The notes below the pieces were generated by a model. The model had not been told where the DNA came from. It saw only the letters and a list, made by a program, of their open reading frames with translations, and did no database searches. 64,000 bases of DNA from Tricholoma matsutake (taxonomy: Eukaryota > Basidiomycota > Agaricomycetes > Agaricales > Tricholomataceae), in NCBI GenBank assembly GCA_026075535.2, contig AP026547.1:9176001-9240000 (forward strand). Reading direction: 5' to 3'. Made by a program: the position numbers and the translations under genes. Positions 44,783 through 56,965 of the stretch are shown here, in pieces. The stretch's first letter is position 1. The number at the start of each line of letters is the position of its first letter.

Positions 44783-47700
44783 CTACTTTGCTTCCACGGC
44801 ATGAGTGCCTCTAGCTTTCCTTTTGTGCCCGCTTCCTTCTGTATCCTGTACAAAATGGTAGGTCAATGATCTTAGTTGTACAGGGCCTGGTAGCTTACCA
44901 TTATCTTCATCATCATCATCATTTTCACTGCTTCCATACCCTTGGTCTGCCAAATCAAGGAGCTCTTTTATGTCATCTGGATATGTCATGATCGTGTAGG
45001 GTCCTCCCATGTTCACCTTTTGGTGAACTTAGATTAGCCAATGCAACACCAAAAAGAACCATAAGCTCACAGAATTTGCCTGAAGGGTATGGCACTGGCT
45101 GGCTTTTTATGGAGACTGTGAAGTCTTTGTCCATCCATCCTGTCCAACACAGGGAGGTGAGAGAGAGACAAGGACTGTCAATTGTATGCCAGGCCTGCCA
45201 GAATGTCCCATTGTCGGAGAAAACTTCTTTGATAACACCATGAACTTTCAATGTGGTGCATTCCTTTACATTTGAATGCATGTTAGAGCCTTCAGCAATC
45301 TCTTTGCACCGATGTATAGCCATGGTTTGGTAAGCTAGTCCCTTGAAGTAAAAGTGATCCCGCATGCTCCAGTATAGCTCTGGATGCTCTTGCCAAGTGA
45401 CTGCAGAAACAGTACTGATGTCATAGTTGCACCAGAACCTGTCTAGCCAATCTATGAGCATGCACCATGGCAGCTCTTTCTTTCACACACAAGCCCACCT
45501 GTGAGTAGCTTTGTGGATGGAGAACATCTGCAAGCTCAGCACTGTTGATGAGGTTGAAGAAGCCAACAGTGCCATCAGGTGTTTGTAAAGCAGGGATGTG
45601 CTCCAGAGGTGGGAATGGCTCATCTGGCATTGCAACAAAACCAGCTCCCACTGTTGCTGCATGAATAAAAACAAGAATCCATCTAAGGAGCATCCTTGAG
45701 TCCTTTGTATGCTGGGTATTGGTTATAATGCTGCTGCCGATGAATGAATGGATCAATAAAAAAAAGGTGTCAGTGATAGTGCTGATTGCGTAAAAGTGAT
45801 TCTCAAAGCAAATGGTGGACTCTGGGGTGAAAACTGCATGGATGGTACCAGGCCACATATGCCTGTGGTGACATAGTGTTTCAGTCATGATAACAGATAC
45901 AGCTTAAACGCCACTTACAGCTCCATGTCAGCTGTCAGAAGGATGGCCTCAAACTTAAACTTCTCTGTGTCAATGAAGCTGCTATCAAAGTTTTCAAAAA
46001 GAGAAATTCTGGCCAGCGCGTTTTTGCTTCTTGGAGTTGCAATGACCCACCACTTGCATCCACCCTTGTTTCTCACCTCCACGCACGTGGCAAACCCATC
46101 TGTGTTGATATGGAGCTTGTGGTGGGCATTAAGAGTAGCAGCCAACCCCCATGAGGTGCTTGCAAATGGAAATGGGTGGAGGGAAACTTTGCAAAACTCC
46201 ATATCCGCTGTTGCACTGAATGCACTAACATCTGTTGCTAACACCTCCAAAGGGGTACAACCTGGGGGTGGATATGGAAATGGGAAATCTAACACATTGA
46301 GTATCTTGCCATCCACTACACCAGCATTATGGCTGTCCAGAAGATCCTGTGGTGTGCCAATGTAAAGGCCATTTGTCACCTCCTCATTTTGAAGAACTGA
46401 ATGGTCTGCCATGAAGGAAAATGATTAATCATGGATGCAGCCATCTAGCAACCAATGTGCAACGAACCGTGGATGGTTAATTCTTTGTTCATCCTTGTGG
46501 CCAGAGTGCACATGCCATGCTCATCAAACTCCAGTTTTCGATAAGGAGGCTTGTGAGTCACCACAATATTTTTGGTGCAAAAGACCTCTTGAATAAATCA
46601 TGGATGTGCTGAGATGCACACACTATGTGTCAGGATCTGAAATATAGAGCTAGAGTTGTCTCCCTGAAGATGTGGAGGGATACCATGCTCATCGTAGTCA
46701 CTTTCAACCGCCTTTAGAACAGCCTGAAAAAAAGCAAGTGCCTCCTCATCCTATAGCTGTGATTAGAGCTGTAGATGATGTCAGTGAAAAACTTACATGG
46801 AAGCATGGAGTGTAAATGTATGGAATATCATGGTCCAGACCATACAGTAGAACAACATTTTGGGGTAAAATTTTCTGGAGAGCAAAGTTGCAGTACTGAC
46901 TGCCCTGTACAAAGCCCCTCACATACCTGCATGCCCTTATTATTGTCTGTGGTGAAAGTCTTGCCACCATATACTGTCTGATGTGTAACCTAGGTCAACT
47001 TAGACTGCTGGGTCTAGGATATCGACTCACCAGGTCTTCGATAATCTCAGGCAAGATGGTAAGGTCAATGATCTCATACACTCCAGCATGACCATCAGGA
47101 CATGGCTTGGGCTTGGAGAGGAGCTTGGCTCCACCCTGGAGTTTGCCCTTCGTCTTGCTACGTCTTGTCCATTTTTTGGATACTGGGGCTGTGCTAACAC
47201 CAGTGTATGGGCTCACTGTTTGCACTGGCTGCTGTACCAGTTGAGCTGACTTCCTAGCTGGCTGCTGATTTGCATTAGCTTTGGGCTAGGGATCTCCTTA
47301 GCAGATGAGATGGACATACCGCTTGGGGGTTTGAAAGTCCCTGCTCACTGGAGCCCTGCTCACTGGAGCCCTGCTCACTGGAGCCCTGCTCACCAGTTGC
47401 TTGGTGTCCCTCAATATCTGGAATGGCTCCATTCATCACTTGATCACCTCCAGCCCCATTTACCTGACCAGCAACCATAGCCCCTGGAGAAGGATCCATC
47501 CCATGGATTGGTGTAGGTGCAGGTGGAAACATAGGATTGGGAGGGGAAGGGGTATTTACAGCTTGATCCTTTTCTTCACCCTCCTCCTCCTCCTCCTCCT
47601 CCTCCTCCTCTCTCCTCCCACTGCTTGGCCCCAGCCATGATGCAGACTCAATGCTGATGCCACCAACAGATTCCAATATCCCCATGGCATCACGCAATGC

Positions 47701-49084
47701 CTTGCAAGTATACTTTCCAAAGAGTCTGGGTTTTTGGCCACATAGAAAAGAGCTCTCCAGATCACCTTCTCCACCTGTGCAAGAAGAGCAGGACGAGGGA
47801 CTCCTAGAGCTTGCCAGACCTATTTATTGATATGGCATGGTGAATTCAATTTGGACTGTTGGACAGGTGGCTTACATTAAATATGGATTTCTTGCTAATG
47901 CGGCGCTCAATGAGTGGTGTTTTTAAAAGTAAACACAGGGGGGAAATCCCCAGTGCAGTGCATAGAGGGACCCCCAAGGACTTTGGTCTCTTCTTGCCTT
48001 TAAATGGAAGATTCAGAGGGGGTCTTACACCAGCCTCCTCATCTTCTCTATAAACAAAATGAATGAGGGTCTGATGTGATTTCTAACCAGCTACTTATGG
48101 GTACAACTCATCCAAAAGTGGAGAGGTAATACTTAAGTTGCCCTGTTCAAAGATCAGTAAGAAGGCTGAAATCAGCAAAAGCCCACGAACATCTATGAGG
48201 ATTGATATATGCAAGGCAGCTGCAGCAAAATTGTAAGACCAGCGTGAAGAGCTCCTCTTCTGTGCATGAGCAGAAAGGACCTTGAAGCATTGCAAATAAC
48301 CAGGTGCATTGGCTCTATTATCCATTTCAGTTGTGCATTGCACCTCCCGAAGATCTGCTTCAGCATCCTTGATCAACTTCAGCCAGTCAGACAGTATTAA
48401 ATTCCTATCCTTGAGAAACCTCAGCCAGTTAGCAAACAGTCAGATTGGCATGCGCTCACCATATGTTGTATATGTGGCACCTGCATCCGGTCTTTGATGG
48501 GCAGTGGGTTATCAGGAATGTCACCATAAGTAACCCATGCCAGCAGGTCAATGAAACGATAATTGAAGAGAGCAGTGTATGCCTCATCTTGAAGCTTTGG
48601 CAATGGTGTTCTGGGCACTGACATTGCAAGATGTTGTAGAACATGGCTTTGCTTATCCCACTCGCTTTTCGAGGCATCATTCTTCAGCTCCTCCCATTTA
48701 GATAAGGTTGTGGCAAGTTTCTTTCAAGCAGTTAGTATAAACCTGCCAAAAGAGGACCATGAAAAAGAAGTCGGACTCACTGTGTATTCAGCGGGAACAC
48801 CCCCAAGGAGAGAACCAGTAAAGGGTACAGTGGCTAGCCAGGCCAACTGGTGGAAATGAACATTTGCAATTTGACCAAGTTCCGAGTCTGGCATATTGAA
48901 GAGGTGTGCAAGGAAGTTTAGCTGAAACAATGAGCCACTGGCAAGGAAATGATGTTTTTGAGCCTGACTTCAACAACTGTGGCTGCAATACATCATGTGA
49001 TGATTCCAAAGTGTGATAACACACTTTGAGTCTTTGACCATTTTTGAAATAAATAATGTAGTGCGTTGGCGCGGCAGGGCCCAC
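44783..49084 (-). CDS. JmjC-like domain protein (multi-exon; possibly two genes)
   Basis: A series of minus-strand exons. The first region (49,084-48,100) has FQLNFLAHLFNMPDSELG, LPKLQDEAYTALFNYRFIDL and a long helical segment (LIKDAEADLREVQ). The middle (47,774-47,280) holds a poly-Glu run and four SEQGS-type repeats from a 15-bp tandem repeat at 47,340-47,397. The region 46,412-45,500 carries the recognisable domain: GKILNVLDFPFPYPPP, HHKLHINTDGFATCVEV, KWWVIATPRSKN, MWPGTIHAVFTPESTICFEN. This is a JmjC-type cupin as found in expanded Agaricomycete families. The iron-binding HxD appears as HIN (Asp to Asn), while the distal His in PGTIH remains. The C-terminus ends acidic (ENDDDDEDN) then basic at 44,783. 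Exon joins are approximate. Confidence 0.5.
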
Positions 49085-49599
49085 TACTCATTTCACCCTC
49101 AGTCTTTTGAATGGCAGGTAAATTTTGAATGTTGTATGGTTCTTGTCATAAACGGGTTGTGAAGTCTACAGTGCTATTACACTTCACTCATCCTCACTTC
49201 ATTCCTGTGCCCTCAGTTTCTGTCGTTAAACATAGTCGGTTGTGTGTTTTCAGCCACTGCAAGGCCATTGGCAGCCGCGTTCCTGGTAAGCTTCTAGCTT
49301 GTTAGCATCAAAATCAAATTCATGGCGAGTCGATTTACTGCCAATATTTGGAATTGAGATCCCATCAAATGCTGATCTGTACACATACCATCCATCTATG
49401 ATGTCCTTATCATTCACATTGTCTCTGTCTGTTAACTAACATTGTCTCTTCATGGAGCAGCGAATGAGAAGCAGCTAATTCTGTGCCATGGTCACGTGTT
49501 GAGCTCGAGCATCGCATGCTCAAAATGGAGGCTGCATGATGCATCCTCTGGTTGGGCATCTGTCACTTGATTTGTGAAACGGGCAGTTGACATTGTGGC

Positions 49600-49747
49600 A
49601 CACATTTCTGAGGCACCATTTGTGGTGGGTGCTAAATGGGGCTGGCATTGTTTCCAATTGCTTGCTCCAGATTGTTGTGCCTATGTTTTCCATCCTTGAT
49701 ATTCATCAGAAGTGTGTGGGGCACACGGTGCCACATGGGACAGACCA
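49600..49747 (-). pseudogene. 3' part of a gene split by gypsy 2
   Basis: Read on the minus strand across the gypsy insertion (after removing one GACCA), the 56,966-57,060 segment QFRNTPEKQLASMNRLAEQG continues into CPMWHRVPHTSDEYQGWK here. The sense of the join matches a basidiomycete-expanded protein family remembered as ending in a conserved Cys/Trp block. Several stops show decay. The rest of 49,085-49,600 has nothing supported. Confidence 0.35.
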
Positions 49748-50397
49748 TGTTAAGACTATAGGTCTCAACTCAGCCTAGTCTTTGTATGTTGCAGTTGGAG
49801 GCTTTCCAACTGTATCAGTTCTTGCAGTAAGAGGCTTTCTTACTGTATCGGGTTCTGTTTGGGACTTGGTGCTTCCCAAGTCAATATGGCTATCCGTACT
49901 CAGAGGCTTTCTGAGTAGACCGTCGGTTCGTGTATCACAGTTGGAGGCTTTCCAACTGTCGAGTTCGAGTTATCACAGCTAGGGGCTTCCTAAGCTGTCG
50001 AGTGTTCTGGTTGAGTCTAAGACTGTTATTTGAATTAGGTCAAGCTGAGGAATACAGACAGTATTACTACAGCTTATATATGGTTCAAAGATATCTATTG
50101 TCCAATCGGAATGCAGGATCATTATCAAGTATAAATAGAAAGAACAATAGAAAAGACAGGCCTCATGCCTTGCATGAGGCATCCGATGTTACGGAGTGCT
50201 GCAGCGCAGCATGTTGATCGTGAGTGTCCAACATCACGGACCTCATGTCAAAGGGCTGTCGTATCGCAGCATGCATGGGAGTGGGTTCAGGTGCATGGAG
50301 TCACCATGCGTCAAAGCATCTCCTGTCGGAAGTGAGTTGAATCGAATGAGAAAAATGAAGTGCCCGGTCTTGCGGGTCCAGATAACAAATTGTAACA
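49748..50397 (-). repeat. Gypsy 2 3' LTR (full hairpin array)
   Basis: Holds all six hairpins at 49,792-49,812, 49,825-49,845, 49,863-49,882, 49,897-49,917, 49,937-49,959 and 49,975-49,998, in inverse order to the solo LTR because it lies on the other strand. Confidence 0.93.
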
Positions 50398-50482
50398 TCA
50401 CCCTCTCTCTATCTTCGAAGTCACTGACTTCGATCAAAATCTCTTTCTCCTCTGGTCAGGAGGTGGGGTGGGATCATGGGGC

Positions 50483-51034
50483 TCAAGGGAATCGGTTGGA
50501 GCACAGCAGTGTTCCCAACTCTCCGTGTTCTCCGAGCAGGAGCCTTTTTGCCAGGCTATATCCGCTCTTGTCATCATAGTGGGTATTCCACTGCAGGTCT
50601 CTCCACAGGGGCACACTTACCCCAGATAGTGGTCTTCTGCCGGGGGCGAGTCCTTCTCGATCGATGTAGAAGTCCTCTGGGAAGTAGTCCTCCTCATCTA
50701 GTTCTCCCTCGAAGCACCACTCTTCATACTGTGCCCTCACCCAATTGTAATCCGCTTTTGTGCTTCTCCAGGCAAAGAGACAGCATTTTGGACAGGTCAA
50801 GGTCATCCTTCTTATCCAATCATCCCTTGTAATCCAGAAGAGAATCCCATGCAGGCATATCCATGTGGGTCTGCCAGGGAGTATGTTCGTCAGTGGTCGT
50901 TGGTCGATGACCATTTGCCCAGTCCTTGCTGGGGTTCGTGGTAGGTGTAGTGTCGATGGGATGGTGAGCATTCTGTGGTTTCTTTTGTGGTTTGTTTGGT
51001 GGGTGTCTTGGTCTTGGGGGTTCTACAGCTGTCG
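50483..51034 (-). CDS. Extra ORF downstream of pol in gypsy 2
   Basis: Between the pol stop (51,035) and the 3' LTR, the minus strand encodes a Pro/Thr-rich start (EPPRPRHPPNKPQKKPQ), AWDSLLDYKG, then after a frameshift near 50,790-50,830 ADYNWVRAQYEEWCFEGELD, EEDYFPEDFYIDREGLAPGR and a further about 60 residues to 50,483. The second part is acidic and aromatic. CTATCTGG is followed by GTAAGT near 50,620, a good 5' splice site, so the 3' part may be spliced. No clear ATG; expression could be by reinitiation, readthrough or splicing. No family is recognised. It is not an obvious envelope protein: no signal peptide or membrane segment. Confidence 0.45.
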
Positions 51035-54000
51035 TCACTGTTTATATGCCCCTAGGATTGTCTTGGCATGTTTCAGGTTTCCCTCGGGCTCCCATGAGTT
51101 CTCCGAGGTCGGGTATCCAATCCACTTCACTAAGAAGTGCATGGTCCTTCTTTTCTTTTTATGTCCAATGATCGCTTCCACTTCATACTCCGATTCACCT
51201 TCTATCAGGTCGGGCGGTGGTTCTGGGAAGTTTGGTCCATGTGTCTCAGTTTCTTTGTATGGGGAAAGAAGTGCTGCATGGAATACCGGGTGTATTCTCC
51301 ACTGTTCTGGTAACTTCAGTTGATAGGAGAGTGGGCTCAGGACCTTCTCGATAGAGAATGGTCCTTCTCTTTTCGGTGTGAGCTTCTTTGTTTGGTGCGT
51401 CGTTCTGAGGTTCTTCGCTTCTAGCCACACTGTGTCTCCTTCTTTGAACAGGGTGAAGTGTCTTGTCGTTCTTTCCGCCATCATTTGTCTGGCCAACTCA
51501 TGAGTTGCCTTCGCTTCGTCTCGGGCCCGTTGCAGTGCAACTATTCATTTTTCTATGGCTGGTATGTTCATCTTCAGGTAGGGGAGTGGGATCGCCTTGG
51601 GCTCATAGCCCATCATGAGGTAGAATGGGGAGTTCTTCTGTATGGAGTGTGTCCTCTGGTTGTGTGTGAACTCCGCGGTCAGGAGGAGGTGCTTCCAATT
51701 CTCCTGGTTGTTCGAGCAGAAGATCCATAAGTATACTTCCACTTCCTGGTTCACCCGTTCTGTCTCCCCGTCGGTCTGGGGGTGGTACACTGTGCTCATT
51801 GCCAGCTTGATTCCGAGCAGTCTTCCTAGCTCCTGGAACAGCTGCGAGGCAAATCTGGGATCTCTGTCGGAGATGATCTTGTCTGGGAGGCCGAATTGTT
51901 TGTAGACATAGTCTAGATAGAGGGTGGCCGCTCCCAATGCATCCACAGTTTTCCTGCAAGGGATAAAAATTACCCCCTTCATAAGCCCATGGTCTACCAT
52001 GACCATGAGTGCATCATAACCATCGGACTCTGGTAGGTCGGTTATGAAATCTGTTGTAGCAGGGGGGTCATCGGGTGCGTGTTGACCTTCATCTGCTGGC
52101 ATACTGCACATCCAGCAATGTAGTTTTTGATGTACGTCATCATCCCCAGCCACCAGTAGTCTCTCCTGATCATTTCGGTTGTCTGCCATTGTCCTGGGTG
52201 TCCGCTGGTTACTCCTTCGTGGTATTTTTGCACCAGCTTCCTCCATAGATCTCCATTGTCTGGGATGTAGCACCTGTCTCAGAAGAATAGAAGGCCGTCT
52301 TCTATTTTCCAATCTTCCAATGCCAATTTGATCGGCAGTGTTCCTTTTGTCTTTAGCGCCTCGATTGCGCTTTTTACCAGATCGTCTTTCATGATACTAC
52401 CTGCAAGTAGATCATGCATTTCTGTGTCAATGAATTTCACAAATACTGTTTCTGGCAGCATTGTGACATCTTCATTATCGTTGTCTTCTTCCGGTATATG
52501 GTCCGCTCTCCATGATAGCGCATCGCTCTGTACCATCTGAGATCCAGGTACATGGAGTTGCAAGTCGAATTCCGATAGGAATAAGCTCCGTCTTGCCTGT
52601 CGTCTGTTCAGTTTCTGTGCTGTCCGGAAGTACATTAGGTTCTTGTGATCCGAGAGGATTACTACTGGGTGTTCTGAACACAGCAAGTAGTGTCTCCAAG
52701 TTTCCAGCGATTGTACTATCGCCAGAAGTTCCCTGTCATATATCTCATAGTTCTGTTCCGTTGGTGTCAGTGCATGCGATATGTATCCACATGGACGCCA
52801 GTCTCCATTCGTATCCCTTTGTCTCAGCACTCCTCCTGTCGCATGTTTTGAGGCATCTGATTCGATCATGAATGGCTTTGTCGGGTCTGGCATCAGCAGT
52901 ACCAGTGCTTCTGCAAATTTCCTTTTCAGCATCTGAAAGGCCTGTTCGCATTTGGTTGTCCAGTTGAATGTTTTGTCCTTCTTTGTCAGCTCATTAAGCG
53001 GTCTGCTTGTCTCCGTGAAATGTCCGATAAACTTCCTGTAGAAGTTTCCAAATCCCAGGAAAGATCTGACTGCCTTTACATTTGTTGGGGTTGGCCAATC
53101 CTGTATACCTGCCAGTTTCGTGTTGTCCATGGCAATTTCGTTGGGTCAGATGATCAGACCCAAGAATTCCACTTCGTGGACATCAAATTTGCATTTCTCC
53201 GGCTTTAGGTATAAGTCGTTTTCCACCAGTCTTTGTAGTACTCTCTTTGTCCTTTCCTGGTGTTTGTTCTGATCCCTGGAGAATATCAGGATGTCGTCCA
53301 TGTAAATCATGAGCCATCCTTCTCTGATCATGTTGCAGAATATCCTGTTCATCATTGCCTGGAAAGTCACCGGTGAGTTGCATAATCCGAAGAACATCAC
53401 CGTTGGTTCAAACAGCCCCCGATTTGTCTTGAAGGCTGCCTTCCATTGATCTCCGTCCTTGATTCTGACGTTGTGATATCCCCATCGGATGTCCAATTTT
53501 GTAAACCATTTTGCCCCTCTCAGTTTGTCCAACAGGTCTCCTACCAGCGGCAGCGGGTAGGTATTCTTGATCATTCCGTTGTTCAAATACCTGTAATCTT
53601 GGCAGGGTCATAGCGCATCCAAGTCCTTCTTTGCAATGAAGAAGAATGGCAATGCCATGGGCAATTTCAATGGTCAAATGTATCCCTTCTGTAGGCTTTC
53701 GTCGAGAAACTCGTCGAGTTTCTTTTGTTCTGCCGGTGACAATGGGTAAACCTGCAATCCTTTGCCGTAAAGTCCGCTTTCAGTTCGATCACATGATCCC
53801 AGGGTCTTGATTCTGGGAATTGTTCCGATGCTTCCTTTTCAAATATCCGTTGGTACTCCTTGTACTGTTTGGGGAGTAGTTCATCTAGGGTCTTCTGTTT
53901 GGGGTCTCCTTCCTTCTTATGTGTCAGGTGTTGAGAGACCGATGTCTTTGCCCTAATCCAGATATTTTGTCCATAAGCATATCGTGGTGATCCTTTTGCC

Positions 54001-55151
54001 TTTATGATCCGAGAGATTGTCTTCATTGTCTGAGAATATCTGTATCTTGGCTCGTCATATTCCTCAGTCAGTGGTGTCCTAGCTGGTTCGAATATTCCAA
54101 TGATGGGTTCTCCTTGGATGTAGGCGACCAGTAGCTCGTCGTCTTTGATCTTTAGTTCGGGTGTCCCTTCCAGTTGTTCCATTGCTTGTTCTTTTGCCTG
54201 TTTGTGGTTTTCCGGTGCTGGGTTTTCCTTCCCAGTGTCTTCTTCATCTTGTGGCCCAATGGGCTCCACATCTTGAAGAGTTGTGACTGCAATCTCTTCA
54301 TCCTCCACTTCTTTGATTGTCACTCTCCTTGTTTCAGTGGGTACTGTGTTCTTTCCCAGCTTAGTCCGAAGGGCTTCTCCCATCTGCCTTGCTTTATCGG
54401 CAATTTTCCGGCATTTTGTTAGCCGTTCCTCGTTCCTCCGTTTCTTTTCGAGGGCAAGCTTTTCTAGTTCTTTAGTGGCTAGGCAGCGCCACGTAAGTTG
54501 CTCTTCTTCTTTTGCCTCTGTCTTGAGGCCCATCTTTTCTTTTGCTTGGGCGACCATCTTTTGTGCCCATGCCCATTTCTCCTCTCTTGTCATTTCTTTG
54601 AAGGGCTTCCCTTCTTTTTTGACTGTTCTCCGGCGCCAAGCCAGAGGTTTGTCGTCGGATTTCTCCATTCGCACCCTTCCGATGAGGGTTTTCCCTTTCC
54701 CAAATGAGAATTCTGGGTGGGTTCGGTTGGTCATTCGGAATTGGAAGGTTCCAATTCTCCAGTCGATCACTGGGTTGATTCTTCTGAGCCATGGCAGACC
54801 CAGGATAACTGATTCTTTCTCTAATCCTGCAATGAGGAAGGTTGTCAGGAACGATCTTCCGTTGATCGTTAAGAATCCTTTGGTGTAGTGGGAGATCTCC
54901 CTTTTCTTGTTTGGGGTTCCATCTACATTCTTGACCCTGATTGTCCTTTCCAGGGGGTGTAGTTCAAATCCGCCGCTTTTTGCAAATTCATGGCTCATGA
55001 ATATTCCTCCTGCTCCTAAGTCGAGTAGGGCTTCAGTTTCGACAGCTTTCCCTCTGCCTGCTCCTAGCACTTTGATATCTAAACACATAGATTGATTCTT
55101 CAAAGTGGCTAGTAATACAGAGCAGACAGAGAGTTCAGTGGTACCTGGCAT
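51035..55151 (-). CDS. Gypsy 2 pol polyprotein (protease, RT, RNase H, integrase, chromodomain)
   Basis: The first open part, 55,151-53,667, codes 494 residues. The protease active site reads [11 protein letters not shown] (residues 41-51), with Leu45 where the D-S/T-G motif needs Ser/Thr; a single C-to-T change (TCA to TTA, 55,017-55,019) explains it. RT (53,700-53,146): [38 protein letters not shown] stop lies at 53,146. RNase H (52,900-52,500): [41 protein letters not shown]. Integrase (52,200-51,500) with a zinc-binding HPGQWQ..CAVC segment and D,D,E residues in [18 protein letters not shown] and [10 protein letters not shown]. The C-terminal chromodomain (51,250-51,040) has [20 protein letters not shown]. 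Frame changes occur near 52,280 and 51,500. It would reverse-transcribe and integrate the element, with the chromodomain guiding it to heterochromatin. Confidence 0.9.
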
Positions 55152-55240
55152 CGAGGCAGGCCACCTCTTTAAAAACCCTTGTCCCCTATTAAGGTGAGAG
55201 CTTTCTCCTTTCCTTCTTCGTCGAGTTCTTTCATGATCAC

Positions 55241-56020
55241 TCAGATCTTCGAGTAGGCTTCTCTGCCTTTGTTCTTTGGGAAAGGCCGGTCCTCGGTCCT
55301 TGTCTCCCCTTTCTTATGTTTGGTTGCTCTGTGTCCTGGTTGGTGGCACACGAAGCATAATCCTTTCTTCATGTGCTCGATCCTCTCTGTGTTGGAGAGT
55401 CGATTGATCTTGAACAGGCCTTCTTTTGTCTTGGAGTTGGGTAGCCTTTTTGCCAAGGCTTCCTGTGCTCTCCCGGTTATAGCCTTTGCTCTCCTCCATT
55501 GCCCATCATACTTGGAGGCAGCATTGATCATCCCTTCTAGGGTCATGGGGATCATTTCCATGTTGAAAACTCTTTCAAGGAGCCTGGGGTTTAACCCATC
55601 CATGAAGAGTTCGATGAGGGCAGTGTCATCGTGGATTCCTGCCTTCTCTCGCAGGATTCAGAACTGCGCAATGTAGTCCTCCAGGTCCTGTCCCTGCTTC
55701 AATGTTTTCATTTCTGTCCTGGCTCTGCCAGCTTCGTCGATCGGTGTGAATGCTGTCTTGAGTGCCAATTCAAAGGCTGACCATGTTCCTAGGTCTTCCT
55801 TTTCTGCCCATGTCTGTGCCCAGGGCACGGCGGTTCCTCCGTTCATGAAGGACAACGCAAAGATGATCTTCTTCTTGTCGGTGTCATAGATTCCATGGTT
55901 CACTCTCAAATAGAGTTTCACTTCTTGTAAGAACTTTGCAGTTCTAGTTTGGGCCCCTGTGAAGTCGGAGGGGGTTCGTATTCTGATCTCCTTGGTCGAT
56001 GCGGTGGGTTCAGTAGACAT
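55241..56020 (-). CDS. Gypsy 2 gag
   Basis: Starts near 56,020 (MSTEPTASTKEIRIRTPSDF) and runs through KLYLRVNHGIYDTDKKKIIF, WSAFELALKTAFTPIDEAGR and DLEDYIAQF. A single TGA at 55,658-55,660 falls where Arg is usual (YIARFRIL). The frame continues as ALIELFMDGLNPRLLERVF to a zinc knuckle CFVCHQPGHRATKH near 55,340. The last ligand is His, so it is CCHH rather than CCHC. It ends at 55,241. The product forms virus-like particles and binds RNA. Confidence 0.85.
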
Positions 56021-56304
56021 GTTGGCATTGTCGTCGGATAGGGAGAATGGATCTCGTTCTGGGGTTTCTTCTTTATCAAAGGATCTAAAATCCTCTTCAT
56101 CGAAGTATCAGGGTTCTTCGTCACTGGTTCTCTTTGAGAACCACTTCTGTGCTGGTTCCAAGTATCGTACTAGTTGACCCTGGTATCTATACCATGGGGT
56201 TCTTCCTGATGATGATGCTCCAGTTGGAGGTCTGTCTGGGCTTTGTCTGAAAGATGTTGTGTCTGCACCTAGGTAGGTGGACTTCGTAGATCAGCTTGAC
56301 CTTT

Positions 56305-56960
56305 TGTTAAGACTATAGGTCTCAACTCAGCCTAGTCTTCATATGTCGCAGTTGGAGGCTTTCCAACTGTATCAGTTCTTGCAGTAAGAGGCTTTCTGAG
56401 TAGACCGTCGGTTCGTGTATCACAGTTGGAGGCTTTCCAACTGTCGAGTTTGAGTTATCACAGCTAGGGGCTTCCTAAGCTGTCGAGTGTTCTGGTTGAG
56501 TCTAAGACTGTTATTTGAATTAGGTCAAGCTGAGGAATACAGACAGTATTACTACAGCTTATATACGGTTCGAAGATATCTATTGTCCAATCAGAATGCA
56601 GGATCGTTATTGAGTATAAATAGAAAGAACAATAGAGAAGACAGGCCTCATGCCTTGCATGAGGCGTCCGATGTTACGGAGTGCTGCAGTGCAGCATGTC
56701 AGGGATCAATAAGAGAATAGCCTCATGCCTGGCATGAGGCGTCCGATGTCACGGATCCGATGTCAAGGATCTGGTGTCAATCGTGAGTGTCCGACATCAT
56801 GGACCTCATGTCAAAGGGCTGTCATATCGCAGCATGCATGGGAGTGGGTTCAGGTGCATGGAGTCACCATGCGTCAAAGCATCTCCCGTTGGAAGTGAGT
56901 CGAATCAAACGAGAAAAATGAAGTGCCCGGTCTTGCAGGTCCAGATAACAAATCGTAACA
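56305..56960 (-). repeat. Gypsy 2 5' LTR (hairpin array with 72-bp deletion)
   Basis: The deletion runs from the loop of hairpin 5 to the loop of hairpin 3, joining them at the shared word GAGGCTTTCT and removing hairpin 4. A segment of about 90 bp at 56,699-56,790, with extra ATGCC(T)GGCATGAGGC and GGATC(C/T)GATGTCA words, is absent from the other LTR. Confidence 0.9.
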
Positions 56961-56965
56961 GACCA

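Larger units (their letters stand above)
49748..56960 (-). mobile_element. Ty3/gypsy chromovirus 2, near complete, 5-bp target duplication
   Basis: LTRs at 49,748-50,397 and 56,305-56,960 (TGTTA..TAACA ends), GACCA duplicated at 49,743-49,747 and 56,961-56,965. On the minus strand the order is 5' LTR, gag, protease-RT-RNase H-integrase-chromodomain, an extra ORF, then a purine tract (reverse of 50,398-50,413) and the 3' LTR. Only a few stops and frameshifts interrupt it, so it is the youngest retroelement here. The LTRs differ by a 72-bp deletion and an insertion of about 90 bp in the 5' copy. Confidence 0.95.

Noticed and set aside
54283..54888. Plus-strand 201-codon frame
   Set aside because: Antisense shadow of the gypsy 2 pol frame.
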